Source of the DNA: Acidimicrobiales bacterium
Lineage (GTDB): Bacteria > Actinomycetota > Acidimicrobiia > Acidimicrobiales > UBA8190
Assembly (NCBI GenBank): GCA_031292675.1
Contig: JARLGQ010000131.1
Coordinates: forward strand, 1 to 59,253
DNA: 59,253 nt
Reading direction: 5' to 3'
A program made the position numbers and the translations under genes. Under the pieces are notes generated by a model. That model saw only the letters and a list, made by a program, of their open reading frames with translations. It searched no databases and was not told where the DNA came from. How positions within the stretch are numbered: position 1 is the stretch's first letter; each line of letters opens with the position of its first letter. Of the stretch, positions 25,770-32,937 are shown one piece after another.

Positions 25770-25794
25770 CAGTAGCTGATTAGCTAACTAGTTT
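25766..25794 (+). promoter_or_regulatory. Hydrolase/TetR operon promoter with palindromic operator
   Basis: TTGACA (25766-25771), 17-nt spacer, TAGTTT (25789-25794), then 7 nt to ATG 25802, so the message is probably leaderless. The spacer holds the AT-rich near-palindrome CTGATTAGCTAACTAG centred on TTAGCTAA (25780-25787), a likely site for the TetR encoded downstream. Confidence 0.65.
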
Positions 25795-25801
25795 AGCCAC
25801 C

Positions 25802-26635
25802 ATGACGACCGACGACACCGCCGAAGTCCTGCCCACGTGTTACCTCGACCGGCTCGACGGGCGCATCGCCTACGACATCGAGGGAGACGGTCCCCTGGTC
25901 GTGCTCGTGCCGGGCATGGGCGACCTGCGCGCCACCTACCGGTTCTGCGCCCCGGCCCTGCGGGAAGCCGGCTACCGGGTGGCTTGCACCGACCTGCGAG
26001 GGCACGGCGACAGCGACGTCACCTTTGTGTCGTACGGCGACGTCGAGACGGCGAGCGACATCACGGCCCTGGTCGACCATCTCGGTGGGCCGGCGGTGGT
26101 CGTGGGCAACTCCATGGGCGCCGGCTCCGCTGCCCTGGCGTCGGCGGAGCGGCCCGACCTGGTGGTCGGATTGGTGCTGATCGGGCCCTTTGTCCGGGAC
26201 CCCAGGGCGAACCCCGCCATGCGCGTGGGAATGCGCCTGGCCATGGCCCGCCCCTGGGTGACGACGGTGTGGAAGGCGTACCTGCCCAAGCTCTATGCGG
26301 GCCGACGGCCCGCCGACTTCGACCAGTACCGTGACCGCGTCGTGGCCAGCCTGCGCCGGCCCGGCTACGCAAGAGCCTTCTCCCGCACGACACGCCTGAG
26401 CCATGCCCCGGTCGAGGCACGGCTCGCCGACGTGAAGGCCCCGGCCCTGGTCGTCATGGGCGCGCTCGACCCCGATTTCCCGGACCCGAAGGCGGAGGCG
26501 GAATGGATCGCCCGGACGCTGCGCGCCGATGTCGTCATGGTGCCCGAAGCCGGGCACTACCCCCAGTCGCAACGACCCGACGTCACCGTCGACGCCGTCG
26601 TCCGCTTCGTCGAGACGGCGCAGCGTCGTGCCTAG
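25802..26635 (+). CDS. Alpha/beta hydrolase
   Basis: 277 residues. Oxyanion region VVLVPGMGDLR, strand-turn TDLRGHGDS, nucleophile elbow GNSMG (Ser about 104), acid MGALDPDF and His in EAGHYPQSQRP make a complete catalytic triad for an esterase, lactonase or C-C hydrolase type reaction. It is cytoplasmic. Its 3' end overlaps the TetR gene by 8 bp, so both are on one transcript starting at the promoter just upstream. The TetR probably senses the hydrolase's substrate or product. The substrate itself is not evident. Confidence 0.9.
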   Translation: MTTDDTAEVLPTCYLDRLDGRIAYDIEGDGPLVVLVPGMGDLRATYRFCAPALREAGYRVACTDLRGHGDSDVTFVSYGDVETASDITALVDHLGGPAVVVGNSMGAGSAALASAERPDLVVGLVLIGPFVRDPRANPAMRVGMRLAMARPWVTTVWKAYLPKLYAGRRPADFDQYRDRVVASLRRPGYARAFSRTTRLSHAPVEARLADVKAPALVVMGALDPDFPDPKAEAEWIARTLRADVVMVPEAGHYPQSQRPDVTVDAVVRFVETAQRRA

Positions 26636-27215
26636 GGCGGGGCTCACCGAGGAACGGGTGGTGGAGGAAGCAGAGCGCCTGGCCGACGAGGTCGGCTTGT
26701 CGAACCTGACCCTGGCCGCATTGGCCGATCGGCTGGGGGTGCGACAGCCGTCGCTCTACAAGCACATCGCCGGCATGGACGCCCTGCAACGCAGCATCGC
26801 CATTCGGGCCAAAGTCGAGTTGACCGACACCCTGGCCCGTGCCGCGGTGGGGCGCTGGCGCGGCGAAGCCATCGCGGCGGTGGCCCGGGCCTACCGGACC
26901 TGGGCGCACCAACACCCGGGGCGTTACGCGGCGGGACAGCGGGCCCCCGACCCGGGTGACGCCGAGGACGAGGCCGCCAGCAACACCGCGGTACAGGTCG
27001 TCGCGGACGTGTTGTCGGGCTTCGACCTGGGCGGGGACGACGCCATCGACGCCATCCGTGCGCTTCGGTCGGCCCTGCACGGCTTTGTGAGCCTCGAGGC
27101 CGAGGGGGGCTTCGGGTTGCCACTCGACGTCGACCGGAGCTTCGACCGGCTCGTGCAGGGGATGGTGAGCGCGTTCGCGAGCTGGGACACCGACGCGAGG
27201 ACCCCTGTCGACTGA
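26628..27215 (+). CDS. TetR family transcriptional regulator
   Basis: 195 residues from a GTG inside the end of the hydrolase gene. The helix-turn-helix is VVEEAERLADEVGLSNLTLAALADRLGVRQPSLYKHI (about 9-45), with the classic T-LAALA-RLGV-xxxSLYKH recognition helix. The C-terminal part (RSALHGFVSLEAEGGFGLPLDVDRSFDRLV) matches TetR regulators with the WHG-type ligand domain. The 8-bp overlap suggests translational coupling and autoregulation through the palindrome upstream of the hydrolase. Confidence 0.9.
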   Translation: MPRAGLTEERVVEEAERLADEVGLSNLTLAALADRLGVRQPSLYKHIAGMDALQRSIAIRAKVELTDTLARAAVGRWRGEAIAAVARAYRTWAHQHPGRYAAGQRAPDPGDAEDEAASNTAVQVVADVLSGFDLGGDDAIDAIRALRSALHGFVSLEAEGGFGLPLDVDRSFDRLVQGMVSAFASWDTDARTPVD

Positions 27216-27292
27216 CCGATCTCAGCTGACCCCATGGCCCCCATGTCTCGACGGCGCCTGGATGATCCGTGGCGTCTTCTGGCTGACGCGAC

Positions 27293-27309
27293 GAACCGGC
27301 GACCGGTTC
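27293..27309. terminator. Small hairpin between convergent genes
   Basis: GAACCGG-CGA-CCGGTTC forms a 7-bp stem with a 3-nt loop between the TetR gene and the convergent hypothetical gene. There is no T run, so it is only a possible bidirectional terminator. Confidence 0.3.
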
Positions 27310-27371
27310 AACAGCGATCAGAGGTCGCGAGCTCGAAACGGCTGCGGCCCGACGGGCCTGCTGCAAGAGTG

Positions 27372-27827
27372 TCAATGACAGGTCACACTCGATGCGCCGA
27401 TACCCACGCTGGTGGCCCCACCGCTCGTGACCGGGACGACGACGTGGTACGTGGCCCAGGCCTTTCCGGGGACGGGTTGACCGGCGGTCATGCTCCCCTC
27501 ACCGGTGACCGCGAACGCCGACGAGCTCGTGTCGATTACACAGGTGGGGGTGGCCGGGGACTCTCCCAGGTTCTTCACCTGGAAGTCGACGATGACCTCA
27601 CTCGAGGTGTAAGGCACGATGTTCTGGATGGTTGCCTGGTAGCGCGGACCACTGACGCTTCCGACGACCACGAAGCCGGCGATGGCGGCGACGACGGCGA
27701 TGACCACCACGAGCACCGTCAACTCCAAGAGCGAGCTCTCGGCCCTCAACACGGTCGGACGCCTGGGCAGAGGAGGCTCCAGCCGCGTTGCCGGCCTCCG
27801 CACTCTGGGTGGAGTTGAGATCGCCAT
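27372..27827 (-). CDS. Membrane-anchored hypothetical protein
   Basis: 151 residues. A basic, Pro/Arg-rich cytoplasmic head (residues 1-32) precedes one strong membrane helix (LTVLVVVIAVVAAIAGFVVVG, about 37-57). The remaining roughly 90 residues are extracellular and beta-rich (YQATIQNIVPYTSSEVIVDFQVKNLGESPATPTCVID), ending VTCH. The VxFxVKNxGxxxATPxC pattern recalls FxLYD-like or similar immunoglobulin-type domains; the two Cys may form a disulphide. I do not recognise the family. The start is ATG 27827, preferred over an upstream TTG because an AGGACG site precedes it. Confidence 0.65.
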   Translation of the reverse strand: MAISTPPRVRRPATRLEPPLPRRPTVLRAESSLLELTVLVVVIAVVAAIAGFVVVGSVSGPRYQATIQNIVPYTSSEVIVDFQVKNLGESPATPTCVIDTSSSAFAVTGEGSMTAGQPVPGKAWATYHVVVPVTSGGATSVGIGASSVTCH

Positions 27828-28053
27828 CGTCCTGCGCCTTTCTCGCAACGATCACATCCTGATCAGGGCCTCCTCGCCGCAGTCCTCACCTCCATAGTGG
27901 GCCGCCGCGATAGCCGCACCCAGGGTCTTTGGTCCGCGTTTCGAGGCGAATTCCCGGTCAACCTCGTGTTCCACCGGCGCTGATCCGCTGGGCGCGCCTC
28001 GGCCATGCGTGTCGTCGGAAGATCGAGCGCTCCGGATCACGTAGGTTCCCGAG

Positions 28054-28575
28054 ATGCCCGAAGGCGAGATCTCGGTCGAGGACCCACGCGCCGTGGACGT
28101 GCGCGAGCTGCTCGAGTCCCACCTCGCCTTCGCCCGTGCCCACACCCCGCCCGAGGACGTCCACGCACTGGACGTCGAGGGCCTCCTCGACCCCGACGTC
28201 ACCTTCTTTTCATTCCGCCTCCACGGCGAGCTCCTCGGTGTCGGGGCGCTGAAGCGGATGGACCGAGGACAGGCGGAGCTGAAGTCCATGCACACTGCCC
28301 CACGGGCCCGGCGTCGTGGCATCGGCCGGGCGATGCTCGATCATCTCGTCGGCGTGGCGCGTGATGCGAGGTGTCGCCGCGTGAGCATCGAGACAGGCTC
28401 GACGCCGGCATTTGCTCCGGCGCGGTCGCTGTATGCACGTGCGGGATTCGAACCGTGCGGGCCCTTCGGCGACTACGGCCCGAGTCCGAACAGCACCTTC
28501 ATGACCCTTTCGCTCCAGGGCCCGGAGCCCTACGATCACTCCACGCCACCCGCAGGGACGGAGACGACGCAGTGA
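28054..28575 (+). CDS. GNAT family N-acetyltransferase
   Basis: 173 residues. The GNAT core reads VTFFSFRLHGELLGVGALKRMDRGQAELKSMHTAPRARRRGIGRAMLDHLVGVARDARCRRVSIETG, with the acetyl-CoA loop RRRGIGRA, and the late motif ARSLYARAGFEPCGPFGDYG. This is the layout of the YafP/PhnO-like small-molecule acetyltransferases. TAGGTT (28042-28047) lies 6 nt before the ATG, so the message may be leaderless. Its stop overlaps the DUF5709 gene start (GTGA). Confidence 0.9.
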   Translation: MPEGEISVEDPRAVDVRELLESHLAFARAHTPPEDVHALDVEGLLDPDVTFFSFRLHGELLGVGALKRMDRGQAELKSMHTAPRARRRGIGRAMLDHLVGVARDARCRRVSIETGSTPAFAPARSLYARAGFEPCGPFGDYGPSPNSTFMTLSLQGPEPYDHSTPPAGTETTQ

Positions 28576-28925
28576 GCCACAACGACGATTGGTCGCCCGA
28601 CGAGCCACTGGGCACAGAAGCGTTCGAACAGGGCGACGAAGCGCTCGATGAGGACTCCAGGATCGATTCCGGTTTCACCGAGGAGGTGGAGACGGACCCT
28701 TCCCTCGACCCCACGCTCCAGGTCGACGAGCGCGAGCTGGAGGAGGCGGGAGCGGAGCTCGACGACCCCGAAGACCTGGTGACCCTCGACGGGGGCATGG
28801 ACGACCCCGATGGCCTGGGAGAGCCGACGATTCGCGCCCGCTCCCGGCAGGGCGACGAGGGCGGTTGGAATCTCGACGCACCTTTGGCCGGTGACGAAAC
28901 GCCTGATGCCGATTCGACCGGATGA
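28572..28925 (+). CDS. DUF5709-like acidic protein
   Basis: 117 residues from a GTG overlapping the GNAT stop. It is extremely acidic (EQGDEALDEDSRIDSGF, LEEAGAELDDPEDLVTLDGGMDDPDG) and lacks hydrophobic core segments. The opening DDWSPDEPLGTEAFEQGD and the TLDGGMDDPDG stretch fit the actinobacterial DUF5709 family of unknown function. It is likely disordered and cytoplasmic. It is translationally coupled to the acetyltransferase; whether they cooperate is unknown. Confidence 0.75.
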   Translation: MSHNDDWSPDEPLGTEAFEQGDEALDEDSRIDSGFTEEVETDPSLDPTLQVDERELEEAGAELDDPEDLVTLDGGMDDPDGLGEPTIRARSRQGDEGGWNLDAPLAGDETPDADSTG

Positions 28926-29017
28926 CGAGATTCGCGGGCGGCGATGACCCGGGACCCCTGACACCGATGGTGTCCTCGGTCACGGGCCGGGGATACTCTG
29001 AGCACCGAGGGAGCGTG

Positions 29018-29293
29018 ATGGGAAACGACAAGGAACTCGACGCGCACCACCGGGCCACGGTAGAGAAGATCTTCAGCCATCCCGTGAGCCACAACATCCA
29101 GTGGCACGACGTGTTGTCACTCCTGCAGAAAGTGGCTTCGGTCACCAAGGAGCACGAAGGCCGGTACACGGTGACCCTGGGAGCCGAGACCGAGACTTTC
29201 GACGTACCGCGCCGCCACGACATCGACGCCCAACAGGTGGTCGACCTGCGACGGATGCTCCGGGGAGCCGGGATTGCCCCGGAGTCGGAATAG
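29018..29293 (+). CDS. HicA-like small protein of unknown function
   Basis: 91 residues. The core VSHNIQWHDVLSLLQKVASVTKEHEGRYTVTLGAETETFDVPRRHDIDAQQVVDLRRMLRGAGI resembles the alpha-beta-beta-beta-alpha double-stranded-RNA-binding-like fold of HicA, but the catalytic Gly-Ser-His signature is absent, and no antitoxin-like partner is adjacent. I therefore treat it as a HicA-fold relative and not a toxin. ATG 29018 is chosen because GAGGGA lies just upstream and a GATACT -10-like hexamer at 28992-28997; the longer frame overlapping the DUF5709 stop is less likely. Confidence 0.65.
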   Translation: MGNDKELDAHHRATVEKIFSHPVSHNIQWHDVLSLLQKVASVTKEHEGRYTVTLGAETETFDVPRRHDIDAQQVVDLRRMLRGAGIAPESE

Positions 29294-29314
29294 CGGGCCG
29301 CGAGGACGACGTTC

Positions 29315-29860
29315 TCAGAACCTCCACCGGGTTGCACCGAAGGGCTCGGCGGTTCCCAGGGCGAAAAGGGTCGCCGTCGTGAACTCGTATACCTCCCATG
29401 GGGGTGGCCCCGCGCTGGGCGCGCTGTACTGGGCGTAGAGAGCGCCGTCCCGCACGGTCGGGCTCCATCCGGCCCCTCTGTACCGCTCGGCCACGCGCTC
29501 CAGCGTGGCCGCGTCGGTCACCTTCGTGGCCTCGCCCTCCGCGACGAGGTCGAAGGCGGTGGTGGCGACGGTGACCACACAACGCGGGTCGTGGGCGAGG
29601 TTCTTGGCTTTGCGGGTCCCTGCGCCGGCGGTGAAGTACGCGGCGCCGTCGCCCCAGAGAACACCCACGGGGACGACGTGAGGCCGCCCGTCGGGGCGCA
29701 CGGTCGCCAGCCAGCAGGTGTGGCGCCCCGGGCCTCCCGATCCCGGAGCCTGGGTGATCTGGGCCGTGCCTTGCTCGAGCACCTCGCACACCGTGGTCCA
29801 GGGAATGACCGGCGCACCGTATCCGTCCAGGTTGCGCTCACCTTTCGGTTGCCTCGTCAT
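29315..29860 (-). CDS. Pyridoxamine 5'-phosphate oxidase-like flavin/F420-binding protein
   Basis: 181 residues with the split-barrel flavin-reductase fold. The strand pattern TCWLATVRPDGRPHVVPVGVLWGDGAAYFTAGAGTRKAKNLAHDPRCVVTVATTAFDLVAEGEATKVTD is the standard PNPOx-like core, with the cofactor-contacting RPDGRPHVVPV and the GTRKAKNL segment. Actinobacterial relatives use FMN or F420 to reduce unknown substrates. ATG 29860 has GGAGAG upstream. It is convergent with the HicA-like gene and divergent from the sigma factor. Confidence 0.85.
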   Translation of the reverse strand: MTRQPKGERNLDGYGAPVIPWTTVCEVLEQGTAQITQAPGSGGPGRHTCWLATVRPDGRPHVVPVGVLWGDGAAYFTAGAGTRKAKNLAHDPRCVVTVATTAFDLVAEGEATKVTDAATLERVAERYRGAGWSPTVRDGALYAQYSAPSAGPPPWEVYEFTTATLFALGTAEPFGATRWRF

Positions 29861-29972
29861 CGTCTCTCCTCCCCGGGATCGGGCTCGGGGTCCGGCTCCC
29901 CCTGGCGGCCCAAGGAGTCTGCCTGGGCTCACCAGGAACGGACCGTATTACGTGGGCCGACGCCCGGTCCTG

Positions 29973-30059
29973 CCGAACTCATCGGCCGGGTCGGGCTCAT
30001 CGGCCGGTGGCGGCATCCGCCGGGTTCTCCATCGATCCGTGCCGGGCCGATGAGTTCGG
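29973..30059. repeat. Repeated CTCATCGGCC elements upstream of the ECF sigma gene
   Basis: CCGAACTCATCGGCC (29973-29987) and its exact reverse complement (30045-30059) form a 15-bp inverted repeat with a 57-nt loop. A third, direct copy CTCATCGGCCGG occurs at 29996-30007, 18 bp after the first. All lie 65-150 bp upstream of the sigma factor start in a divergent promoter region. Confidence 0.6.
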
Positions 30060-30125
30060 GCGGTTGCGGTCGTCATTACCCCCGTGTCGACCTCCGTGCT
30101 GGACTCGCCCATAGGATCTGCTGGC

Positions 30126-31097
30126 GTGACCGTCAGCCCGCCCGGCCTCGCCCCCGCCGACCTCGACTCCTACCGCCGGGAGCTCACCGCTTACTGCTAC
30201 CGGATGCTCGGGTCGGGCTTCGACGCCGAGGACGCCGTCCAAGAGACCATGGTTCGGGCCTGGCGGGCGGGCGAGAGCTTCGAAGGGCGCTCCAGCGTCC
30301 GATCCTGGCTGTACCGGATCGCCACCAACGTGTGTCTCGACCTCCTTCGGGGACGCCAGCGTCGGGCCCGGCCGATGGAGCTCGGACCGTCGCGGCCCCC
30401 CGTGGAGTCGTCTCTCGAGGGGGTCCTGCCCGACGGCACCTGGGTGTCTCCCATCGCCGACGATCGGGTGTTGCCGGTCGAGGCGGATCCCGCCGAGATG
30501 GCGGCGGCCCGTGACAGCATCCGCCTGGCCTTCGTAGCCGCCTTGCAGCACCTTCCGGCCCGTCAGCGGGCCGCGCTCATCCTGTGCGAGGTGCTGCGCT
30601 GGCATGCGGTGGAGGTGGCCGACTTGCTGGACACGAGCGTGGCGGCGGTCAACAGCGCCCTGCAGCGAGCTCGGGGCACCCTCGCATCCGCGGACCTGGG
30701 CGAGCGCCAGGCGGCGGTGGACGCGGAGCAGGCCGACCTCCTGGCCCAGTACGTCGACGCCTTCGAGCGTTACGACGTGAACCGGCTGGTGGCGCTGCTG
30801 CGCGCCGACGCCGTGCAGTCCATGCCTCCCTATGCGATGTGGCTCGAAGGGGCCCGGAACATCGGGCAGTGGATGCTCGGAGTCGGCAACGGCTGCCGGG
30901 GCTCCCGCCTGCTGCCCACATGGGCGAGCGGCTGCCCGGCCTTCGCCCAGTACCGCGTCGACCCGCTCGGGGGGCACACCCCCTGGGCCCTACAGGTCCT
31001 CGAGACTTCAGGAGGCCGCATCGCCGGGATCCACTCCTTCTTGGAGGTGGAGCGAATCTTCCCCGCCTTCGGCCTCCCCGCTCACCTCCCGGAGTAG
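30126..31097 (+). CDS. ECF RNA polymerase sigma factor with SnoaL-like C-terminus (SigG type)
   Basis: 323 residues. Region 2 is YRRELTAYCYRMLGSGFDAEDAVQETMVRAWR ... SWLYRIATNVCLDLLRG, and region 4 is LQHLPARQRAALILCEVLRWHAVEVADLLDTSVAAVNSALQRARGTL. The remaining roughly 130 residues (LLAQYVDAFERYDVNRLVALLRADAVQSMPPYAMWLEGARNIGQWM) form a SnoaL-like cone domain, as in SigG-type sigma factors, which often act without a classical anti-sigma. GTG 30126 lies 8 nt behind TAGGAT (30112-30117); GTG 30084 is an alternative start. Its last 90 bp overlap the convergent STAS-like gene. Confidence 0.9.
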   Translation: MTVSPPGLAPADLDSYRRELTAYCYRMLGSGFDAEDAVQETMVRAWRAGESFEGRSSVRSWLYRIATNVCLDLLRGRQRRARPMELGPSRPPVESSLEGVLPDGTWVSPIADDRVLPVEADPAEMAAARDSIRLAFVAALQHLPARQRAALILCEVLRWHAVEVADLLDTSVAAVNSALQRARGTLASADLGERQAAVDAEQADLLAQYVDAFERYDVNRLVALLRADAVQSMPPYAMWLEGARNIGQWMLGVGNGCRGSRLLPTWASGCPAFAQYRVDPLGGHTPWALQVLETSGGRIAGIHSFLEVERIFPAFGLPAHLPE

Positions 31098-31307
31098 TCC
31101 GGCCAGGTCGAGCAATCCCGAAAGGGCGGGCGCCACGTCCTCGAGGCACATGCGCCCTCCGCTGCGACGCACCGCAAGCCGGAGCCGGGCCAGGTCATCG
31201 ACGACCGAGAGGTCGGGGGCACCCTCGCCCGACAAGGTCAGCACCACCACGCGGTCGTCCGCCCAGGCCAGCACCACCCGGGCCCATGACACCTTGTCGA
31301 CCATCAC
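31008..31307 (-). CDS. STAS-like (anti-sigma factor antagonist-like) small protein
   Basis: 99 residues. VVVLTLSGEGAPDLSVVDDLARLRLAVRRSGGRMCLEDVAPALSGLLDLAGLLREV follows the STAS layout: first strands, a helix, then the L-x-x-LL-x-L-x-GL ending seen in small actinobacterial STAS proteins. The phosphorylatable Ser is not obvious. The last 90 bp overlap, antisense, the 3' end of the sigma factor gene. It could tune a partner-switching system, possibly for that sigma factor, but no switch kinase is adjacent. GTG 31307 or the following ATG can start it. Confidence 0.65.
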   Translation of the reverse strand: MMVDKVSWARVVLAWADDRVVVLTLSGEGAPDLSVVDDLARLRLAVRRSGGRMCLEDVAPALSGLLDLAGLLREVSGEAEGGEDSLHLQEGVDPGDAAS

Positions 31308-31334
31308 TGTTTCGACGCATCGGCCGCTTCGAAA

Positions 31335-31868
31335 TCACCGATGATCCTGCGATGGCGGTGGCGTCACCTCGCGCCGCGCGGGGTGTGGTTCGAGGCCGTC
31401 CCAGGACCAGCCCGGGACCGCCAGGTCCTCGGGCACCGTCGTGCCCTGCGGCGAGTACGCGAGCACGTCTCGCACCGCCCACTCCATGTAGGCGCGGAGG
31501 CTGCCCCGGAAGTCGGGATCGTCAGGGAGGCCGGCGTCGTCGGCCGCCTGGACGAAGCATTCGACGAACCGCTCCCCCAGGTCTTGCTCCGCACCCTGGC
31601 CGGCGTGGATGTTGAGCATCCCCGAATGCCCTCCGCATGACTGGGAGAAGGTCCGAGGACCGCCAAAGACCTCGGCCCAGTAGGCGGCCAGGCGCTCGAC
31701 GTGCCGGGGATGGCCGGGATGGGAAAACGGGTGATTCAGCACCGGGTCCTGCAGGCACCGCTCGTGGTGCGCAACCGCAAGCGCGAGGAACGCCGGAGAA
31801 CCGCCGGCAAACTCGAAGATCGAAGGGCGCGACACGAGCACCACCTTCTCATGCGCGCTCGGGGTCAT
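31335..31868 (-). CDS. Truncated hemoglobin-like (group II) protein
   Basis: 177 residues. The globin core SIFEFAGGSPAFLALAVAHHERCLQDPVLNHPFSHPGHPRHVERLAAYWAEVFGGP carries the distal and proximal helices of truncated hemoglobins, with HxERCLQDP and LAAYWAEVFGGP typical of the group II-like oxidoreductase set. The C-terminal extension (DVLAYSPQGTTVPEDLAVPGWSWDG) is also typical. It probably binds O2 or NO at a heme. It lies 35 bp downstream of the osmoprotectant binding-protein gene and 27 bp upstream of the STAS gene, all on the minus strand. The first ATG is used; no strong ribosome site is visible. Confidence 0.85.
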   Translation of the reverse strand: MTPSAHEKVVLVSRPSIFEFAGGSPAFLALAVAHHERCLQDPVLNHPFSHPGHPRHVERLAAYWAEVFGGPRTFSQSCGGHSGMLNIHAGQGAEQDLGERFVECFVQAADDAGLPDDPDFRGSLRAYMEWAVRDVLAYSPQGTTVPEDLAVPGWSWDGLEPHPARREVTPPPSQDHR

Positions 31869-31903
31869 GCGCTCGAGGTCATGCGCTCAGACGCTTGGAC
31901 CTG

Positions 31904-32821
31904 TCAGAGGAGGCCGTTGGCCTTGAGCCACGCTTTGGCGACGGCGGCCGCCTGCTCCTTGTTGGCAGTGACATCGAGGTTGAGCTTCGAGATGGCATCC
32001 GTCGTCAGCTTCTCGTCCAACTTGTTGAGGGCTGCGTCCACCGCCGCGGAGTTCACAGACTTGCGAATGACGGGGATGATGTAGTCAGCCCCCTCGAGGT
32101 GCTTGTTGTCGACGAGGGCCACGAAGTTGTTGCTGACGACGTTGCCGTCGCTCGAGAACAACTCGACCACCTGCACTTCGCCGTTCTTGAGCGCTGCCAC
32201 GCTGAGCGGCCCTGCTTCGTCGAGCGACTTGAAGCTGGAGAAGTTCAGACCGTAGACCTGCTTCAGACCCGGCTCACACCCGGCGAACGTCGGGCACTCG
32301 GTCGGGCCGCCGAGGACCATCTTCGACGCATAGGGCGCCAAGCTCGAGATCGTGGTCAGGTGGTCCTTGGCGGCGGTTGCCTTGGTCACCGCGAAGACAT
32401 TGGTGTCGAGCGCCTTCGAGGCGGGCAGCACGGTCACCCCGAAGGACGCCAGCGCCGTCTTGTCGGCGGCGATGGCCGTGTTGATCTGCGTTCCGGCCGG
32501 CTGCGGGTTGCCCCCGTGGAGGTAGCCGAGGAGCGAAGCCGCATAGTCCGGTTCGAGATCGATCTGGCCGTGCTCCAGGGCGGGAACCACGACAGCGCGT
32601 GTGCCGAGCGCCGGCTCCACGATCACCGGATAACCGGCGTGAGAAAGGACGTCCCCGTAGAGGTTGGCCACGATCTCCTGCTCCTCGAAGTTCGTCGCCC
32701 CGATCTTGATGGTCGGCTTGGAGGCAGAACCGTTGTTCGTACCCCCGCTGCTGCAACCGGCCAGGGTCAGAACCGCGCCGGCAAGCACAGTGGCGATGAT
32801 CAGCGAGCGTCGAGGCCCCAT
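31904..32821 (-). CDS. Osmoprotectant ABC importer, substrate-binding lipoprotein
   Basis: 305 residues. The lipobox LTLAGC near residue 23 marks a membrane-anchored binding protein. KIGATNFEEQEIVANLYGDVLSHAGYPVIVEPALGTRAVVVPALEHGQIDLEPDYAASLLGYL is the start of the OpuAC/ProX-like family for quaternary amines such as glycine betaine or choline. ATG 32821 has GGAGGG upstream; a longer frame adds a non-signal extension. It is part of the leftward operon with two permease genes, divergent from the ATPase gene. The exact ligand cannot be told from sequence. Confidence 0.9.
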   Translation of the reverse strand: MGPRRSLIIATVLAGAVLTLAGCSSGGTNNGSASKPTIKIGATNFEEQEIVANLYGDVLSHAGYPVIVEPALGTRAVVVPALEHGQIDLEPDYAASLLGYLHGGNPQPAGTQINTAIAADKTALASFGVTVLPASKALDTNVFAVTKATAAKDHLTTISSLAPYASKMVLGGPTECPTFAGCEPGLKQVYGLNFSSFKSLDEAGPLSVAALKNGEVQVVELFSSDGNVVSNNFVALVDNKHLEGADYIIPVIRKSVNSAAVDAALNKLDEKLTTDAISKLNLDVTANKEQAAAVAKAWLKANGLL

Positions 32822-32937
32822 CTGGGAACCCTCCTCTGTTGTGGGTCGCGCAACCGGTTTCCGACAGTGATCGCGACGCGAGTCGAGACTCTGGCTCATA
32901 ATGTATGAATCCGATGAGAACAGTCAAGTTCTCCGCG

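Noticed and set aside
28440-28465. GGATTCGAACC on the plus strand, resembling a reversed tRNA T-loop
   Set aside because: It lies inside the conserved GNAT codons for AGFEPCG and has no tRNA context.
29018-29293. HicA-type toxin of a toxin-antitoxin pair
   Set aside because: The fold pattern fits, but the Gly-Ser-His catalytic signature and an adjacent HicB-like gene are missing.
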